DNA of 51,151 bases from Campylobacterota bacterium (GCA_023379705.1 JAMCPS010000012.1:1-51151); one strand, 5' to 3'; shown: positions 32,287-42,158, counted from the first letter of the stretch. The notes: generated by a model from the sequence alone, not told the origin. Program-made: numbers and translations.

Positions 32287-35010
32287 ATGATAAGTCTCTC
32301 TGAAATACGAAATCGCGCCCTAAAGTTTCAAAAAGAGTGGGAAGGTGAGAAATACGAGCGGGGTGAAGCTCAGAGTTTTTGGAATGACTTTTTTCAAATT
32401 TTCGACGTATCGCGCCGTCGTGTAGCGACATTTGAAGAACCAATCAAAAAACTGGGCGGTTCGCAAGGCTTTATCGACCTGTTTTGGAAAGGTCAGCTTC
32501 TCATCGAGCATAAAAGCTTCGGAAAAGACCTGCGCAAAGCGAAAACTCAAGCATTAGACTATTTCCCCAACATGCCTGAGCGCGACCTTCCTAAATTTAT
32601 CCTCGTTTGTGATTTCCAAAATTTCGAGCTGTATGATTTGGATGAAAACACCGAGTACCATTTCCCTCTTAGCGAACTGCACAAAAATATCGAGATTTTT
32701 GCCTTTATCGCTGGGTATCAAAAGAAAACCTACAAAGCCGAAGAACCGACCAACCGTGCCGCCGCAGAGTTGATGGGAAAACTCCATGACAAACTCCTCG
32801 AAAACGGCTACGAGGGGAAGGATTTAGAACTCTATCTTACGCGACTGCTCTTTTGTATGTTTGCCGAGGATACGGGGATATTCCCCAAAAATGGCTTCCG
32901 AGAGTTTATCGATATCTACACCGACGAGGATGGACGTAATCTGGGTTCTCAAATCGGCTATCTGTTTCAGATTTTCGATACCCCCAATGATAAACGCCCT
33001 AAAAATCTCGATGAGAGTTTTGCGCAGTTCCCTTACGTAAACGGTGCTGTTTTCAGTGAGCAGATAAGGATTGCGACGTTTGACCGTACTATGCGCGAAA
33101 TGCTCCTCGATGCTTGTGCTTTTGACTGGAGCCTTATCAGTCCTGCAATTTTTGGCTCAATGTTCCAAGCGTCCATGGACAGTGCTAAGCGCGGAGAATT
33201 GGGGGCGCACTTTACGAGCGAGAAAAACATCCTAAAAGCGATCAAACCGCTTTTTCTAGATGAACTGTGGGCAGAGTTTGAAAAGGTCAAAAAAACACCC
33301 AAACAGCTCTATGCGTTCCATGATAAAATCTCCCGCCTCCATTTCCTCGACCCTGCATGCGGGAGCGGAAATTTTCTCGTTATTGCTTATCGTGAACTCA
33401 AGCTGTTAGAGTTTGAGATTATGAAGATCACCAAATCGCTGTTGCCGCTCATCCACATTGACCAGTTTTACGGGTTCGAGATTGAGGAACTTCCCAGCCG
33501 TATTACGCAGATGGCGATGCTGTTGATCGATCATCAGATGAACCTCGCAGCCGCGCAGATGTTCGGTGATCCTCATTTCAATATTCCGATCAAAGAGAGT
33601 GCGAATATTTTTAACGTCAATGCGTTGAGAGCAGATTGGAAAGCATTGCTCGACGGGACAAATATCGACTACATCATCGGAAATCCACCGTTTTTAGGTG
33701 CTTCGTTACAATCCAAAGAACAAAAAGAGGATATGACTCTCGTTTTTGAGGGGGTTAAAAATGCGGGAGATTTGGATTTTGTAGCGGCATGGTATATCAA
33801 AGCGGCACAACTAATGCAGGGGACAAGTGCAAAAGCCGCGCTTGTATCGACGAACTCGATCACGCAGGGGGAACAGATTGGAATTTTATGGCAAGAGCTA
33901 TTCAATCGCTATCACGTAAAAATCCATTTTGCCCATCGTACTTTTAAATGGAACAATGAAGCCAAGCGTAACGCCGCCGTCTTTTGTGTCATCATCGGAT
34001 TTGCCGCGCATGATACGAAAAATAAACGCCTTTTTGAGTATGAAACTCCAATCTCTGAACCGCATGAAATCATAGTGCCAAATATTAACCCGTATCTAGT
34101 TAACGGCGATGATTTTGTAATCACTTCACGAAGAACACATATACAAGAATCAGTGCCAAAAATTATTTATGGAAGCAAGCCTACAGATGGAGGAAACTTG
34201 CTTCTTTCGGATGAGGATAAGAAAGAACTTTTAAGAAAAGAACCGAATGCCGAAAAATTTATACGTCCACTGTTGTCTGCGCATGAATTTCTCAATGGAA
34301 AACTAAGATGGTGTTTATGGTTAGTGGATGCTAATCCAACAGAATTAAAACAATTACCGATGATCATGGAAAGAATAGAAGCCGTCAAGCAGTTTCGTTT
34401 ATCCAGTCCAAAAGTGCCGACACAAAAAAAAGCCTCCACTCCTACACTTTTTGCAGAAATACGACAGCCTAACAGTTTTTTTATAGTTATTCCTCGTCAT
34501 TCATCTGAAATTCGTCAGTATATACCGATGGGGTTTTTTGATAATTATTATATAGCTAGTGATTCTATAACAGTTGTTCCCGATGCTAGTATTTATCATT
34601 TTGGCATTTTTACTTCTAAAGCACATATGGACTGGGTACGTTATACGTGCGGACGAATAAAAAGCGATTATCGCTACTCAAACGAAATTGTCTATAATAA
34701 TTTTCCATTCCCGCAGAAAATCATCGACAAACAGCGCGAACAAATCGAAACCTTAGCCCAAACAATCCTCGATGCCCGCACACAATTCCCTGACAGTTCC
34801 CTAGCCGACCTCTATAACCCGCTAACAATGCCCCCGAAACTGCTAAAAGCGCATGAAGCACTCGACAAAGCAGTTGATAAGCTGTATCGTAAAGAGGGGT
34901 TTAAAAGTGATACGGAACGGGTGGCGCATTTGTTTGAACTGAATCGTGGGTTGACTAGTTTGGTGGGGGAAGAGACGAAAAAATTTAAGAAACCAAAAGG
35001 TAATCAATGA
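32287..35010 (+). CDS. MmeI-type (type IIL) restriction-methyltransferase
   Basis: A single large polypeptide (907 aa) joining endonuclease, adenine-methyltransferase and target-recognition parts, so it would both cut and modify DNA. The N-terminal nuclease shows D64-x9-E74-x-K76 in DLFWKGQLLIEHK, the spacing of the MmeI catalytic site. SAM motif I is DPACGSGNF near 355, and motif IV is NPPF near 465 (IIGNPPFLGA), indicating N6-adenine methylation. The C-terminal half (about 600-810) is the recognition region and is clearly AT-richer than the flanks. The stop overlaps the next gene by four bases. No separate subunits are present, consistent with type IIL. Target sequence unknown. Confidence 0.85.
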   Translation: MISLSEIRNRALKFQKEWEGEKYERGEAQSFWNDFFQIFDVSRRRVATFEEPIKKLGGSQGFIDLFWKGQLLIEHKSFGKDLRKAKTQALDYFPNMPERDLPKFILVCDFQNFELYDLDENTEYHFPLSELHKNIEIFAFIAGYQKKTYKAEEPTNRAAAELMGKLHDKLLENGYEGKDLELYLTRLLFCMFAEDTGIFPKNGFREFIDIYTDEDGRNLGSQIGYLFQIFDTPNDKRPKNLDESFAQFPYVNGAVFSEQIRIATFDRTMREMLLDACAFDWSLISPAIFGSMFQASMDSAKRGELGAHFTSEKNILKAIKPLFLDELWAEFEKVKKTPKQLYAFHDKISRLHFLDPACGSGNFLVIAYRELKLLEFEIMKITKSLLPLIHIDQFYGFEIEELPSRITQMAMLLIDHQMNLAAAQMFGDPHFNIPIKESANIFNVNALRADWKALLDGTNIDYIIGNPPFLGASLQSKEQKEDMTLVFEGVKNAGDLDFVAAWYIKAAQLMQGTSAKAALVSTNSITQGEQIGILWQELFNRYHVKIHFAHRTFKWNNEAKRNAAVFCVIIGFAAHDTKNKRLFEYETPISEPHEIIVPNINPYLVNGDDFVITSRRTHIQESVPKIIYGSKPTDGGNLLLSDEDKKELLRKEPNAEKFIRPLLSAHEFLNGKLRWCLWLVDANPTELKQLPMIMERIEAVKQFRLSSPKVPTQKKASTPTLFAEIRQPNSFFIVIPRHSSEIRQYIPMGFFDNYYIASDSITVVPDASIYHFGIFTSKAHMDWVRYTCGRIKSDYRYSNEIVYNNFPFPQKIIDKQREQIETLAQTILDARTQFPDSSLADLYNPLTMPPKLLKAHEALDKAVDKLYRKEGFKSDTERVAHLFELNRGLTSLVGEETKKFKKPKGNQ

Positions 35011-36074
35011 AGCAATCATATGAGTATTTATTTGCTGGAGTAATTTTAGGATTTTCTATTTCATTATTATTTATTTCATTCTTTACTTTGAATTTGGATG
35101 TACTTAAAGTATTGGCATTTATTATTCCATTTGGAGCGTTCTTATTTGCTATTGCTAAATATGTTGAAGAATTACATTATAAAAAGCAAAAAGATACATA
35201 CGAATTTTACGAAAAAGTAATCTATGAGAAATTTACTGATTTAACTAATAAAATTGGTGATAGGTTCAAATATAGAGAATATTTTTTATCTTTATCAACT
35301 GAAGAAAGATTACTGCACAAACAGGATCTTAAAAAAATAGAATTACTTTTACATCTATTATCGTCTAAAATCAAAAATGATGTACTTGATGGCAATATAA
35401 TTAAGTCCGTCTTTAATGAAACTTCAAAACAAATGTTTTTAAGCCTTTTGGTACATTATCAGCTAAGTTTTCTTTCTCGTCCAGCTGTTGTTTTTGAGAT
35501 ATATGAATATTTATATGACGATATAGATGAATTTAATAAGAAAGCAGATATTCAATTACGAGAAATAAACGATTATCTAAATACAATTGGTAAAAACTCT
35601 ATGAAAGTTAGTGTAGATAATAGTGTTAAAAGTGTTGAAGAATGGTTGGCATTTGTAACTGATAAGACGAATAGTTGTATTGATAGAGAGGAAGTGTTAG
35701 ATATATTGCAGACAATAAAATTTGTATATCCTACCTCTGAAATTTATTCAAATATTGGTCTTGTTTATGCGAAGTGCTTTGATGATCATACAATTGCTTT
35801 AAAATATTTTCAAAAATCTTATTTATTGAATAAAAAAAATATTTATGCTTACAGTGGGGCAATGGTCTCAAATTTTAGAATTAATAAAAAAGTAGACTTA
35901 GCATTTATGGAACTAAAAAGCATGAATCCAGATTTGCTTGAAGATGACTTTATATTGAGAAATAAAATTGGACTTTTATTAGAATTTGGTGATAAAAATA
36001 GGGCAGCAATACTATTAGAAAAGGTTAAAGATCACAATTTAAAAGAAGCGATTGTTAAAAAATTGAATGAGTAA
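35007..36074 (+). CDS. AT-rich two-helix membrane protein with TPR-like C-terminus
   Basis: A 355-aa protein I do not recognise. Two N-terminal membrane helices (about 8-28 and 33-50) are followed by a long charged helical region (HYKKQKDTYEFYEKV and on) and, from about 245, TPR-like repeats (SEIYSNIGLVYAKCFDDHTI; IYAYSGAMVSNFRINKKV). It would sit in the inner membrane with its bulk in the cytoplasm. Base composition is much richer in A/T than the surrounding genes, a sign of recent acquisition. Its ATG overlaps the methyltransferase stop (ATGA), so the two are translated together. A defence or regulation role is only inferred from that coupling. Confidence 0.7.
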   Translation: MKQSYEYLFAGVILGFSISLLFISFFTLNLDVLKVLAFIIPFGAFLFAIAKYVEELHYKKQKDTYEFYEKVIYEKFTDLTNKIGDRFKYREYFLSLSTEERLLHKQDLKKIELLLHLLSSKIKNDVLDGNIIKSVFNETSKQMFLSLLVHYQLSFLSRPAVVFEIYEYLYDDIDEFNKKADIQLREINDYLNTIGKNSMKVSVDNSVKSVEEWLAFVTDKTNSCIDREEVLDILQTIKFVYPTSEIYSNIGLVYAKCFDDHTIALKYFQKSYLLNKKNIYAYSGAMVSNFRINKKVDLAFMELKSMNPDLLEDDFILRNKIGLLLEFGDKNRAAILLEKVKDHNLKEAIVKKLNE

Positions 36075-36143
36075 TTTATTTCACCCTGCCATATTTTCAT
36101 CCACTTTTGAGCGACGGGATACAATGAAGAGAGATTTTAAATC

Positions 36144-36159
36144 CGTCGAATTCAACGGG
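36144..36159. promoter_or_regulatory. Near-perfect palindrome upstream of the ORF6N gene
   Basis: CCGTCGAATTCAACGG is a 16-base palindrome with one mismatched pair. It lies 59 bases before the start of the ORF6N gene and could be an operator, for example for autoregulation. Confidence 0.4.
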
Positions 36160-36177
36160 CTTTAGATAGTGAACTGG

Positions 36178-36192
36178 TCACATTTTGTGACT
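36178..36192. promoter_or_regulatory. Perfect inverted repeat just before the ORF6N gene
   Basis: GTCACA TTT TGTGAC has perfect 6-base arms with a 3-base centre, ending 26 bases before ATG 36218. As DNA it is an operator-like dyad; as RNA it would be a small hairpin near the ribosome-binding site (AGAGGAAC). Confidence 0.45.
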
Positions 36193-36217
36193 GGTTTGAA
36201 ATATAAGAGGAACTCCG

Positions 36218-37093
36218 ATGAACGAAGTCACCGCATCCATTGACGACAACATCAAAACCAAAATCTATACCATTCGCGGTATGCAGGTGATACTGGATAG
36301 AGATTTGGCGGAGTTATATGGAGTAGAAACTCGTGTGCTCAATCAAGCTGTTAAAAGAAATATAGAGCGGTTTCCTGAAGAATTTATGTTTCAACTGACA
36401 AAAGAAGAAGCAGAAAATTGGATGTCACAAATTGTGATTTCCAATAAGGAACGGATGGGGATACGTAAAATGCCTTTTGTCTTTACTGAGCAAGGAGTGT
36501 CTATGCTTTCGGCTGTGCTCAAAAGTGAAATTGCAGTATCAATCAGTATAAAAATTATCAAAAGTTTTGTCGAAATGCGGAGATTTATTTCAAATAATGT
36601 ACTGATATTTCAAAGACTTGACTCATTAGAGCAAAAGCAGTCCAAAACGGATGTAAAAGTCGATGCAATACTCAATGCCATCGAAGACAAATCGATCAAA
36701 CAAAAACAAGGTATCTTTTACGATGGGCAAGTGTATGATGCGTATATTTTTGTATCGGATCTCATCAAAAGTGCCAAAGAGAGTATTATTCTTATTGACA
36801 ACTACATTGATGATACTGTTTTGACGTTATTATCCAAACGAGATGCGAAGGTAAAAGCGACGATTTACACGAAAAACATTACCAAACAACTAGAACTCGA
36901 TTTGCAAAAATACAATGCGCAATATCCAAATATAGAGCTAAAAAAGTTTAATTCTTCTCATGATAGATTTTTGATTATTGATGCCAAAGAAGTGTATCAT
37001 ATCGGAGCAAGTCTCAAAGATTTGGGTAAAAAGTGGTTTGCATTTTCGAAATTTGATGTGGGTGCATTGGATATATTGGGGAGATTAAAATGA
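36218..37093 (+). CDS. ORF6N domain protein with PLD-like C-terminal domain
   Basis: A 291-aa protein. Residues 12-100 are an ORF6N DNA-binding domain (YTIRGMQVILDRDLAELYGV, KRNIERFPEEFMFQLTKEE, FTEQGVSMLSAVLKS), common in phage and mobile genes. A short coiled coil follows (about 125-150). The C-terminal half has a phospholipase-D-like pattern: SAKESIILIDNYIDDTVLTL, then HDRFLIID with H248, an HxRx4D variant of HxKx4D, and YHIGASLKDLGKK. It might bind and act on nucleic acid, or the tail may be non-catalytic. It is a single gene behind two palindromes and is likely accessory. Confidence 0.8.
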   Translation: MNEVTASIDDNIKTKIYTIRGMQVILDRDLAELYGVETRVLNQAVKRNIERFPEEFMFQLTKEEAENWMSQIVISNKERMGIRKMPFVFTEQGVSMLSAVLKSEIAVSISIKIIKSFVEMRRFISNNVLIFQRLDSLEQKQSKTDVKVDAILNAIEDKSIKQKQGIFYDGQVYDAYIFVSDLIKSAKESIILIDNYIDDTVLTLLSKRDAKVKATIYTKNITKQLELDLQKYNAQYPNIELKKFNSSHDRFLIIDAKEVYHIGASLKDLGKKWFAFSKFDVGALDILGRLK

Positions 37094-37112
37094 AAAATAA
37101 AAGAGACACACT

Positions 37113-39449
37113 ATGAATAGAAGCTGTGTCGTATTCCCGACATCCCGTGCGATTCGTAATGCCTTAGACGGATGCAGTGAAGGATTTCTACCTACTTTTA
37201 TGGGAATGAGCGATTTTTTAGATCGTGCTATTCTTACTGAAAATGTCATTATCCCCGATGATGACTTACGGCTTCTTGGTCTTCATGAAGCGTCAGATTT
37301 CTCTAGCTTTGCCAGTTTGAACATTGAGCGTAACTTTTTTACATTTATCCAAAATTCTCAGTACATCTTTCGTTTTTTTGAAGAACTCAGCGGTGAAATG
37401 GTGGATATCAGTGCTTTGGAAAATGCGGATATTTACGGAGAGTATGAAGAACATATCGCTATTTTGAAGCATCTTCTTCACAGGTATCGTGAGGTAGCCG
37501 TGGCGAACCGTTGGAGCGATCCGATTTTTTCAAAATCGGCAGTGAGTATTAATGAGGGTTACTTAAAAGAGTTTGATGTCATCACGGTGCATGTCGAGGG
37601 GTATTTGAGCCGATACGAGCTGAAAGTTTTGGAAGCGTGTGCGGCAGTCGTATCGCTTCAGTGTGTGTACCATGCGACAGCTTATAATGAAAAGATGTCA
37701 CAACGCCTCAGAGAGTTGTCGCTGGATATAGAAGAGGGGCATCGTGTTTTATTTTCGTTGAGTACGTTGCAAATCCTTGAATCCGTCCCTATTGACGCCT
37801 TGAATCATGTTACGTGTGAGGTATTCCATAATCGCTTGATACAAGTGGGCTTTGTAAAAGCGAAAATTGCGCAGATGGTTGAAAAGGGGATTGATCCGCG
37901 TGCTATTGTGGTTGTGGTTCCTGATGAGCAGTTTGCACAGTATTTGAGATTGTTTGACGAAGAGAATAATTTTAACTTTGCGATGGGTTCTTCGATGAAG
38001 GATGACTCGACGATTCGGACCATTGATGCTATTGAGCTTTATTTGGAAGAGCACAGTGTTGAGAACAAGGCCCGTGTCTCTAAAATCTCTTCGGATTTGA
38101 TGGATTGGGTTAAGGGGCATTATTATCTGCCGTTTAACTATGCAGATCTGGAACATCTGTGCGTGATGATGAGTGAGGAAACGCACAGTACCGAGGTAAA
38201 AGAGATCCTGATTGAAGAATTAAATCGTTTCAAGCCTCTTTCTACGGCTTTAGGGGGCGTCGAATTTAAATTGGCGATGCGAATCTTCTTTAACCGTGTC
38301 AAAAGCCGCTCGATTGATGATATCGGCGGGGGGAAGATTACGGTTATGGGATTGTTGGAAACGCGCGGGATGAGTTTTGATGGGGTGGTGGTGGTTGATT
38401 TCAATGAGGGGTATGTTCCGCATCGAAGTCAAAAAGATCTTTTTTTGAATACCAAAATACGTAAAATAGCCGACCTGCCGACAACTGCTGATCGTGAATC
38501 CTTGCAAAAGCACTATTATTGGATGTTGTTTAACCGTGCGCAAGAGGTGGCGATTTCCTGTGTTCAAAATTCGGAGTCGGTACCCTCACGCTTTTTATTG
38601 CAATTAGGCATTGAGATGCACGAAGCGCAGCTGGATTATGGGAGCGCAATTTTGCCTAAGCCTGCTTTTAAAGAACGCGAAAAACGTCACATTGAGACGC
38701 AATACGATTTTACCGCCCATCCCCTCTCCGCCAGCGGATTAAAAAGTTTTTTGACTTGTAAACGCCAATTTTATTACAAATACATCGAAAAAATAAAAGA
38801 GCACGAAAAAGCTCAGGATCTCTCACGAGAGCGTGAGATTGGAAATCGGCTGCATGGTGCGCTTGAAAAAGTGTACGCGTTCACAGACCATTATGAAAGT
38901 GCATTACAAATCAAAGAAGCTTTGGGAAGCACATTGCGCGAGTATGAGCAGCAGGATGTGATGCAGCGTTATGTCCAAGATCTGTGGCTTGAAAATCTGA
39001 CCCCTTTTTACGATCAGGAGCGTCAGCGTTTTGCACAAGGGGTGCGAGTGGCCTATCGGGAGAAAGAGGGGGATGCTCTCGTTTGCGGTATACGCCTGAG
39101 TGGGCGCATTGATCGTATTGATCGCACACTTGAGGGATTGGAAGTACTGGATTATAAAACGGGAAAATACGCATCAACTTCCAGCGATGTGCGTGAGGAG
39201 GATGTGGATTATCAATTGAGTATTTATGCGCTTCTTGCGGCACCGTTGGGAACGGTGGTGCGGTGCGGGGTGTATGATCTCAATACGGGAAAAATTGAGT
39301 TCGAGCAATTTTTGGAGTCAAAAACGCAAAAACTCAAAGAGATCTTGCAAATGCTGTCCGAGAATACGCAATGGGTGTGGGAAATGTGTGAGGATCTAAG
39401 TCGCTGTCGACATTGTCCCTATGCTACGCTGTGCGAGAGGGAGCTGTAG
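37113..39449 (+). CDS. addB: AddB-type helicase-nuclease subunit
   Basis: AddB is the partner of AddA in the double-strand-break resection nuclease. The 778-aa protein has a degenerate helicase-like core without a clear Walker A loop (the N-terminus MNRSCVVFPTSRAIRNALDG is atypical), and a C-terminal PD-(D/E)xK nuclease with LEVLDYKTGKYA near 693. Cysteines of an iron-sulfur clasp are seen in LTCKRQFYYKY near 549 and CRHCPYATLC near the end. addA starts right after the stop. The unit functions in recombination repair and chews phage or broken DNA. Confidence 0.85.
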   Translation: MNRSCVVFPTSRAIRNALDGCSEGFLPTFMGMSDFLDRAILTENVIIPDDDLRLLGLHEASDFSSFASLNIERNFFTFIQNSQYIFRFFEELSGEMVDISALENADIYGEYEEHIAILKHLLHRYREVAVANRWSDPIFSKSAVSINEGYLKEFDVITVHVEGYLSRYELKVLEACAAVVSLQCVYHATAYNEKMSQRLRELSLDIEEGHRVLFSLSTLQILESVPIDALNHVTCEVFHNRLIQVGFVKAKIAQMVEKGIDPRAIVVVVPDEQFAQYLRLFDEENNFNFAMGSSMKDDSTIRTIDAIELYLEEHSVENKARVSKISSDLMDWVKGHYYLPFNYADLEHLCVMMSEETHSTEVKEILIEELNRFKPLSTALGGVEFKLAMRIFFNRVKSRSIDDIGGGKITVMGLLETRGMSFDGVVVVDFNEGYVPHRSQKDLFLNTKIRKIADLPTTADRESLQKHYYWMLFNRAQEVAISCVQNSESVPSRFLLQLGIEMHEAQLDYGSAILPKPAFKEREKRHIETQYDFTAHPLSASGLKSFLTCKRQFYYKYIEKIKEHEKAQDLSREREIGNRLHGALEKVYAFTDHYESALQIKEALGSTLREYEQQDVMQRYVQDLWLENLTPFYDQERQRFAQGVRVAYREKEGDALVCGIRLSGRIDRIDRTLEGLEVLDYKTGKYASTSSDVREEDVDYQLSIYALLAAPLGTVVRCGVYDLNTGKIEFEQFLESKTQKLKEILQMLSENTQWVWEMCEDLSRCRHCPYATLCEREL

Positions 39450-42158
39450 ATGAGTCAGTTTGAGCCTTTTTTAGCGTATGAAGCAAGTGCCGGAAGCGGT
39501 AAAACGTTTAACCTGGTTGTTCGATATCTAAGTCTTCTTTTTATGGGGGAAGATCCCTCATCCATTACGGCATTGACGTTTACGAACAAAGCGGCCAATG
39601 AGATGATGCAGCGGGTGATTGAAACACTTAAAGCTTTGGAAACACGTGCGGAACTTGCCGAGATTTCACGTCTGAGCGGATTAAGCTGTGAAGAGATACT
39701 GGCACAGCGAAAAAAAATACTGTTTCGTTTTTTGCGCAGTGATATTCACATTTCGACGATTGACAAATTCTTTGGAACCATCTTGCGTAAATTTGCTCTC
39801 AATGCGGGGATTATGCCAACTTACACGGCGGCAACCTCCCATCATGAAATAAAGTTTTTAGAGCGCTTCTTACATGAAATAGAAGTATCAGGGGAGATGG
39901 GATCGCTGGTTGGATTAGCCCAATTGAGCAGTAAACGTTTGGACGATATTTTTATACTCCTTGCACAGCTGTATGCGAAACACAAAGAGTTTGAAGCCAT
40001 AGAGCTGCCCCGTGTCACTCTTTCTTTTAATCCGTATGAACACGCGATGCATCTTGCATCTGAACTCTCATCGCTTGTATTGAGCAAGCCGTTGAGTGAC
40101 CGTGCCCGCAAAACTATGAAGATCGAGGATTACGATGCGCTTTTGGGCAAAACATGGCTTTTTAAACCAAGTTTAGAGTATTGGGATTTCAAGAAAATCT
40201 ATGATCCAAAGATGGATGAGTTGCTGCGCAGTCTTCAAGAGACGGTACGAATGCAAATGCAATCCCGCGAATCGGATTTTTTCGCAGGAGTGTTTCGCCT
40301 TTTAAACATTTACATCAAAAGCCGTAACACCATCATGCGGCAAAGCCAAGAGCTGACCTTTGATGATATTACCTTGATGGTTCACTCGTTGTTACGGGGG
40401 AAAGTAGAGAGCGAATTTCTCTATTTTCGGCTGGATTCGAGGATGAAACATCTCTTGCTCGATGAATTCCAAGATACGAGCGTCATTCAGTTTGATATTC
40501 TGCGCCCTTTGATCGAAGAGATCAGTGCGGGAAAAGGGATCAATGAGGGGGGAAGTTTTTTCTTCGTTGGAGATGTGAAACAATCCATCTACCGCTTTCG
40601 CGGTGGAGTGAGTGCTTTGTTTTATGATGTTGCCAACCATTTTGAGGTGAAAGTACGTCCTCTTGAGGTGAACTACCGCTCAAAATCGTGCGTGGTAGAA
40701 TTTGTAAACCGAGTCTTCGGCGCCAAAATGAAACGCTACATTCCGCAAGGTTCACCCTCATCCAAACAAGGGGGATACGTCGAAGTCCTTATCAGTGAAG
40801 AACCGCTTAAAACGGTTTATGAGGGGATTGTTGGGTTGTTGGAAATGGGGATTGCTCAAGATGAGATAGCCGTTTTGTGCGTGACGAACTCCGATGCCCG
40901 GAAACTTCAGGAATACCTCGAAGAACACGATTTGGATGTGGTGAGTGAAGCGACGTCCAAACTGATCCATCAGCGAAGTGTCAAAGCGGTGATCGAGTAT
41001 TTACGCTATTGTTATTTTAGAGCCGATATCTACCGGCATAACTGTGCGGCGCTTTTGGGTGTTGAAGCCCAAACGTTACTGCCTGTTGCCATTGTCAATT
41101 TACAAGAACAAGCCATCCGTTTTATACGTGATCAAAGAATCGGTGATAAAAGTGCCATGATGTTTATTGAACAGCTTAATAATTACCGTGACATAGAGGA
41201 AGTGGCTTTTGAAATAGACCGCCTTGATGCGAATGCTCCCCAAAGCGATCTTCACGGAATACGGATTATGACGGTGCATAAATCCAAAGGGTTGGAGTTT
41301 GAGCACGTACTCGTTTTGGATCGTTTAGGGATACCTAGAAGCCGTGGAGAGAGTATCGTTTATGAGTATGAGGGTCTGACACTTTCACGCTTGTTTTACC
41401 GCATCAAAGGGCGCGAAGAGTTGGACACAGGGTATAAAGTGGCGCTGGAGAAGGAAAAAGCATTGGAGGGGGAAGATCAGCTTAACGGTTTGTATGTCGC
41501 CTTAACCCGTGCAGTTCAATCGCTTAGCGTTATTAGCAAGCCTAAATCGTCTTGGTTCGCTCCTTTGGATCTTGTTGAGGGGAGATGGGGAGAAAAAGTA
41601 TTTGAGCCCTCCTGTTCTCAAGCACCACAGCCTCTTGAACCGCTTAGGTATGAAGCAGTATCCTACGGAAGACAAGATGATGTGGTGCGGTTAGAGTCCA
41701 ATGAGACCTTTGACTACGATGCGGTTCAATACGGGTTGGCGTTGCACTACGCATTGGAAATGATGGGTGATTTCAAACATGACTCGATACATGCCGCGAT
41801 TGAATCGGCACGTAAGCGATACGGTGCACGTATCGGGATCGAAAAGATTGATACGATGCGCAATGCATTAGAGATATTGCTGCGTGATGAAATGTTTTGC
41901 GTATTGACGCGAGGAAAACACTATAAAGAGAAACGCTTTTTCTATCAGGGAGAGATGCGTATTATCGATTTACTCATTGAAAGTGATGCAGGGGAGTGGA
42001 CGGTTATCGATTACAAAACAGGACAAGAAGAGAGTTTTTCCCATAAAGTCCAAGTCAAAATGTACATGGATGCGGTACGAGTCCTCGCGGGAGGAGCTGT
42101 AAAAGGGTATCTTTGTTACCTCAATAGTGAGAGTGTAAAATTTATAGAGTGCTTATAG
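39450..42158 (+). CDS. addA: AddA-type UvrD-like helicase-nuclease subunit
   Basis: AddA supplies ATP-driven unwinding and a second nuclease. The 902-aa protein starts with the Walker A motif EASAGSGKTFNLV (about 11-23), followed by LTFTNKAANEM, DEFQDTS (motif II) near 335, VGDVKQSIYRFRGG near 375, and TVHKSKGLEFEHVLV near 610. A C-terminal nuclease motif is seen in WTVIDYKTGQEE near 853. GGGAG stands just before ATG 39450, immediately after the addB stop. Confidence 0.92.
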   Translation: MSQFEPFLAYEASAGSGKTFNLVVRYLSLLFMGEDPSSITALTFTNKAANEMMQRVIETLKALETRAELAEISRLSGLSCEEILAQRKKILFRFLRSDIHISTIDKFFGTILRKFALNAGIMPTYTAATSHHEIKFLERFLHEIEVSGEMGSLVGLAQLSSKRLDDIFILLAQLYAKHKEFEAIELPRVTLSFNPYEHAMHLASELSSLVLSKPLSDRARKTMKIEDYDALLGKTWLFKPSLEYWDFKKIYDPKMDELLRSLQETVRMQMQSRESDFFAGVFRLLNIYIKSRNTIMRQSQELTFDDITLMVHSLLRGKVESEFLYFRLDSRMKHLLLDEFQDTSVIQFDILRPLIEEISAGKGINEGGSFFFVGDVKQSIYRFRGGVSALFYDVANHFEVKVRPLEVNYRSKSCVVEFVNRVFGAKMKRYIPQGSPSSKQGGYVEVLISEEPLKTVYEGIVGLLEMGIAQDEIAVLCVTNSDARKLQEYLEEHDLDVVSEATSKLIHQRSVKAVIEYLRYCYFRADIYRHNCAALLGVEAQTLLPVAIVNLQEQAIRFIRDQRIGDKSAMMFIEQLNNYRDIEEVAFEIDRLDANAPQSDLHGIRIMTVHKSKGLEFEHVLVLDRLGIPRSRGESIVYEYEGLTLSRLFYRIKGREELDTGYKVALEKEKALEGEDQLNGLYVALTRAVQSLSVISKPKSSWFAPLDLVEGRWGEKVFEPSCSQAPQPLEPLRYEAVSYGRQDDVVRLESNETFDYDAVQYGLALHYALEMMGDFKHDSIHAAIESARKRYGARIGIEKIDTMRNALEILLRDEMFCVLTRGKHYKEKRFFYQGEMRIIDLLIESDAGEWTVIDYKTGQEESFSHKVQVKMYMDAVRVLAGGAVKGYLCYLNSESVKFIECL

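Noticed and set aside
32287-35010. Type I or type III restriction system
   Set aside because: No separate specificity or helicase gene; nuclease and methyltransferase motifs are in one chain with MmeI spacing.
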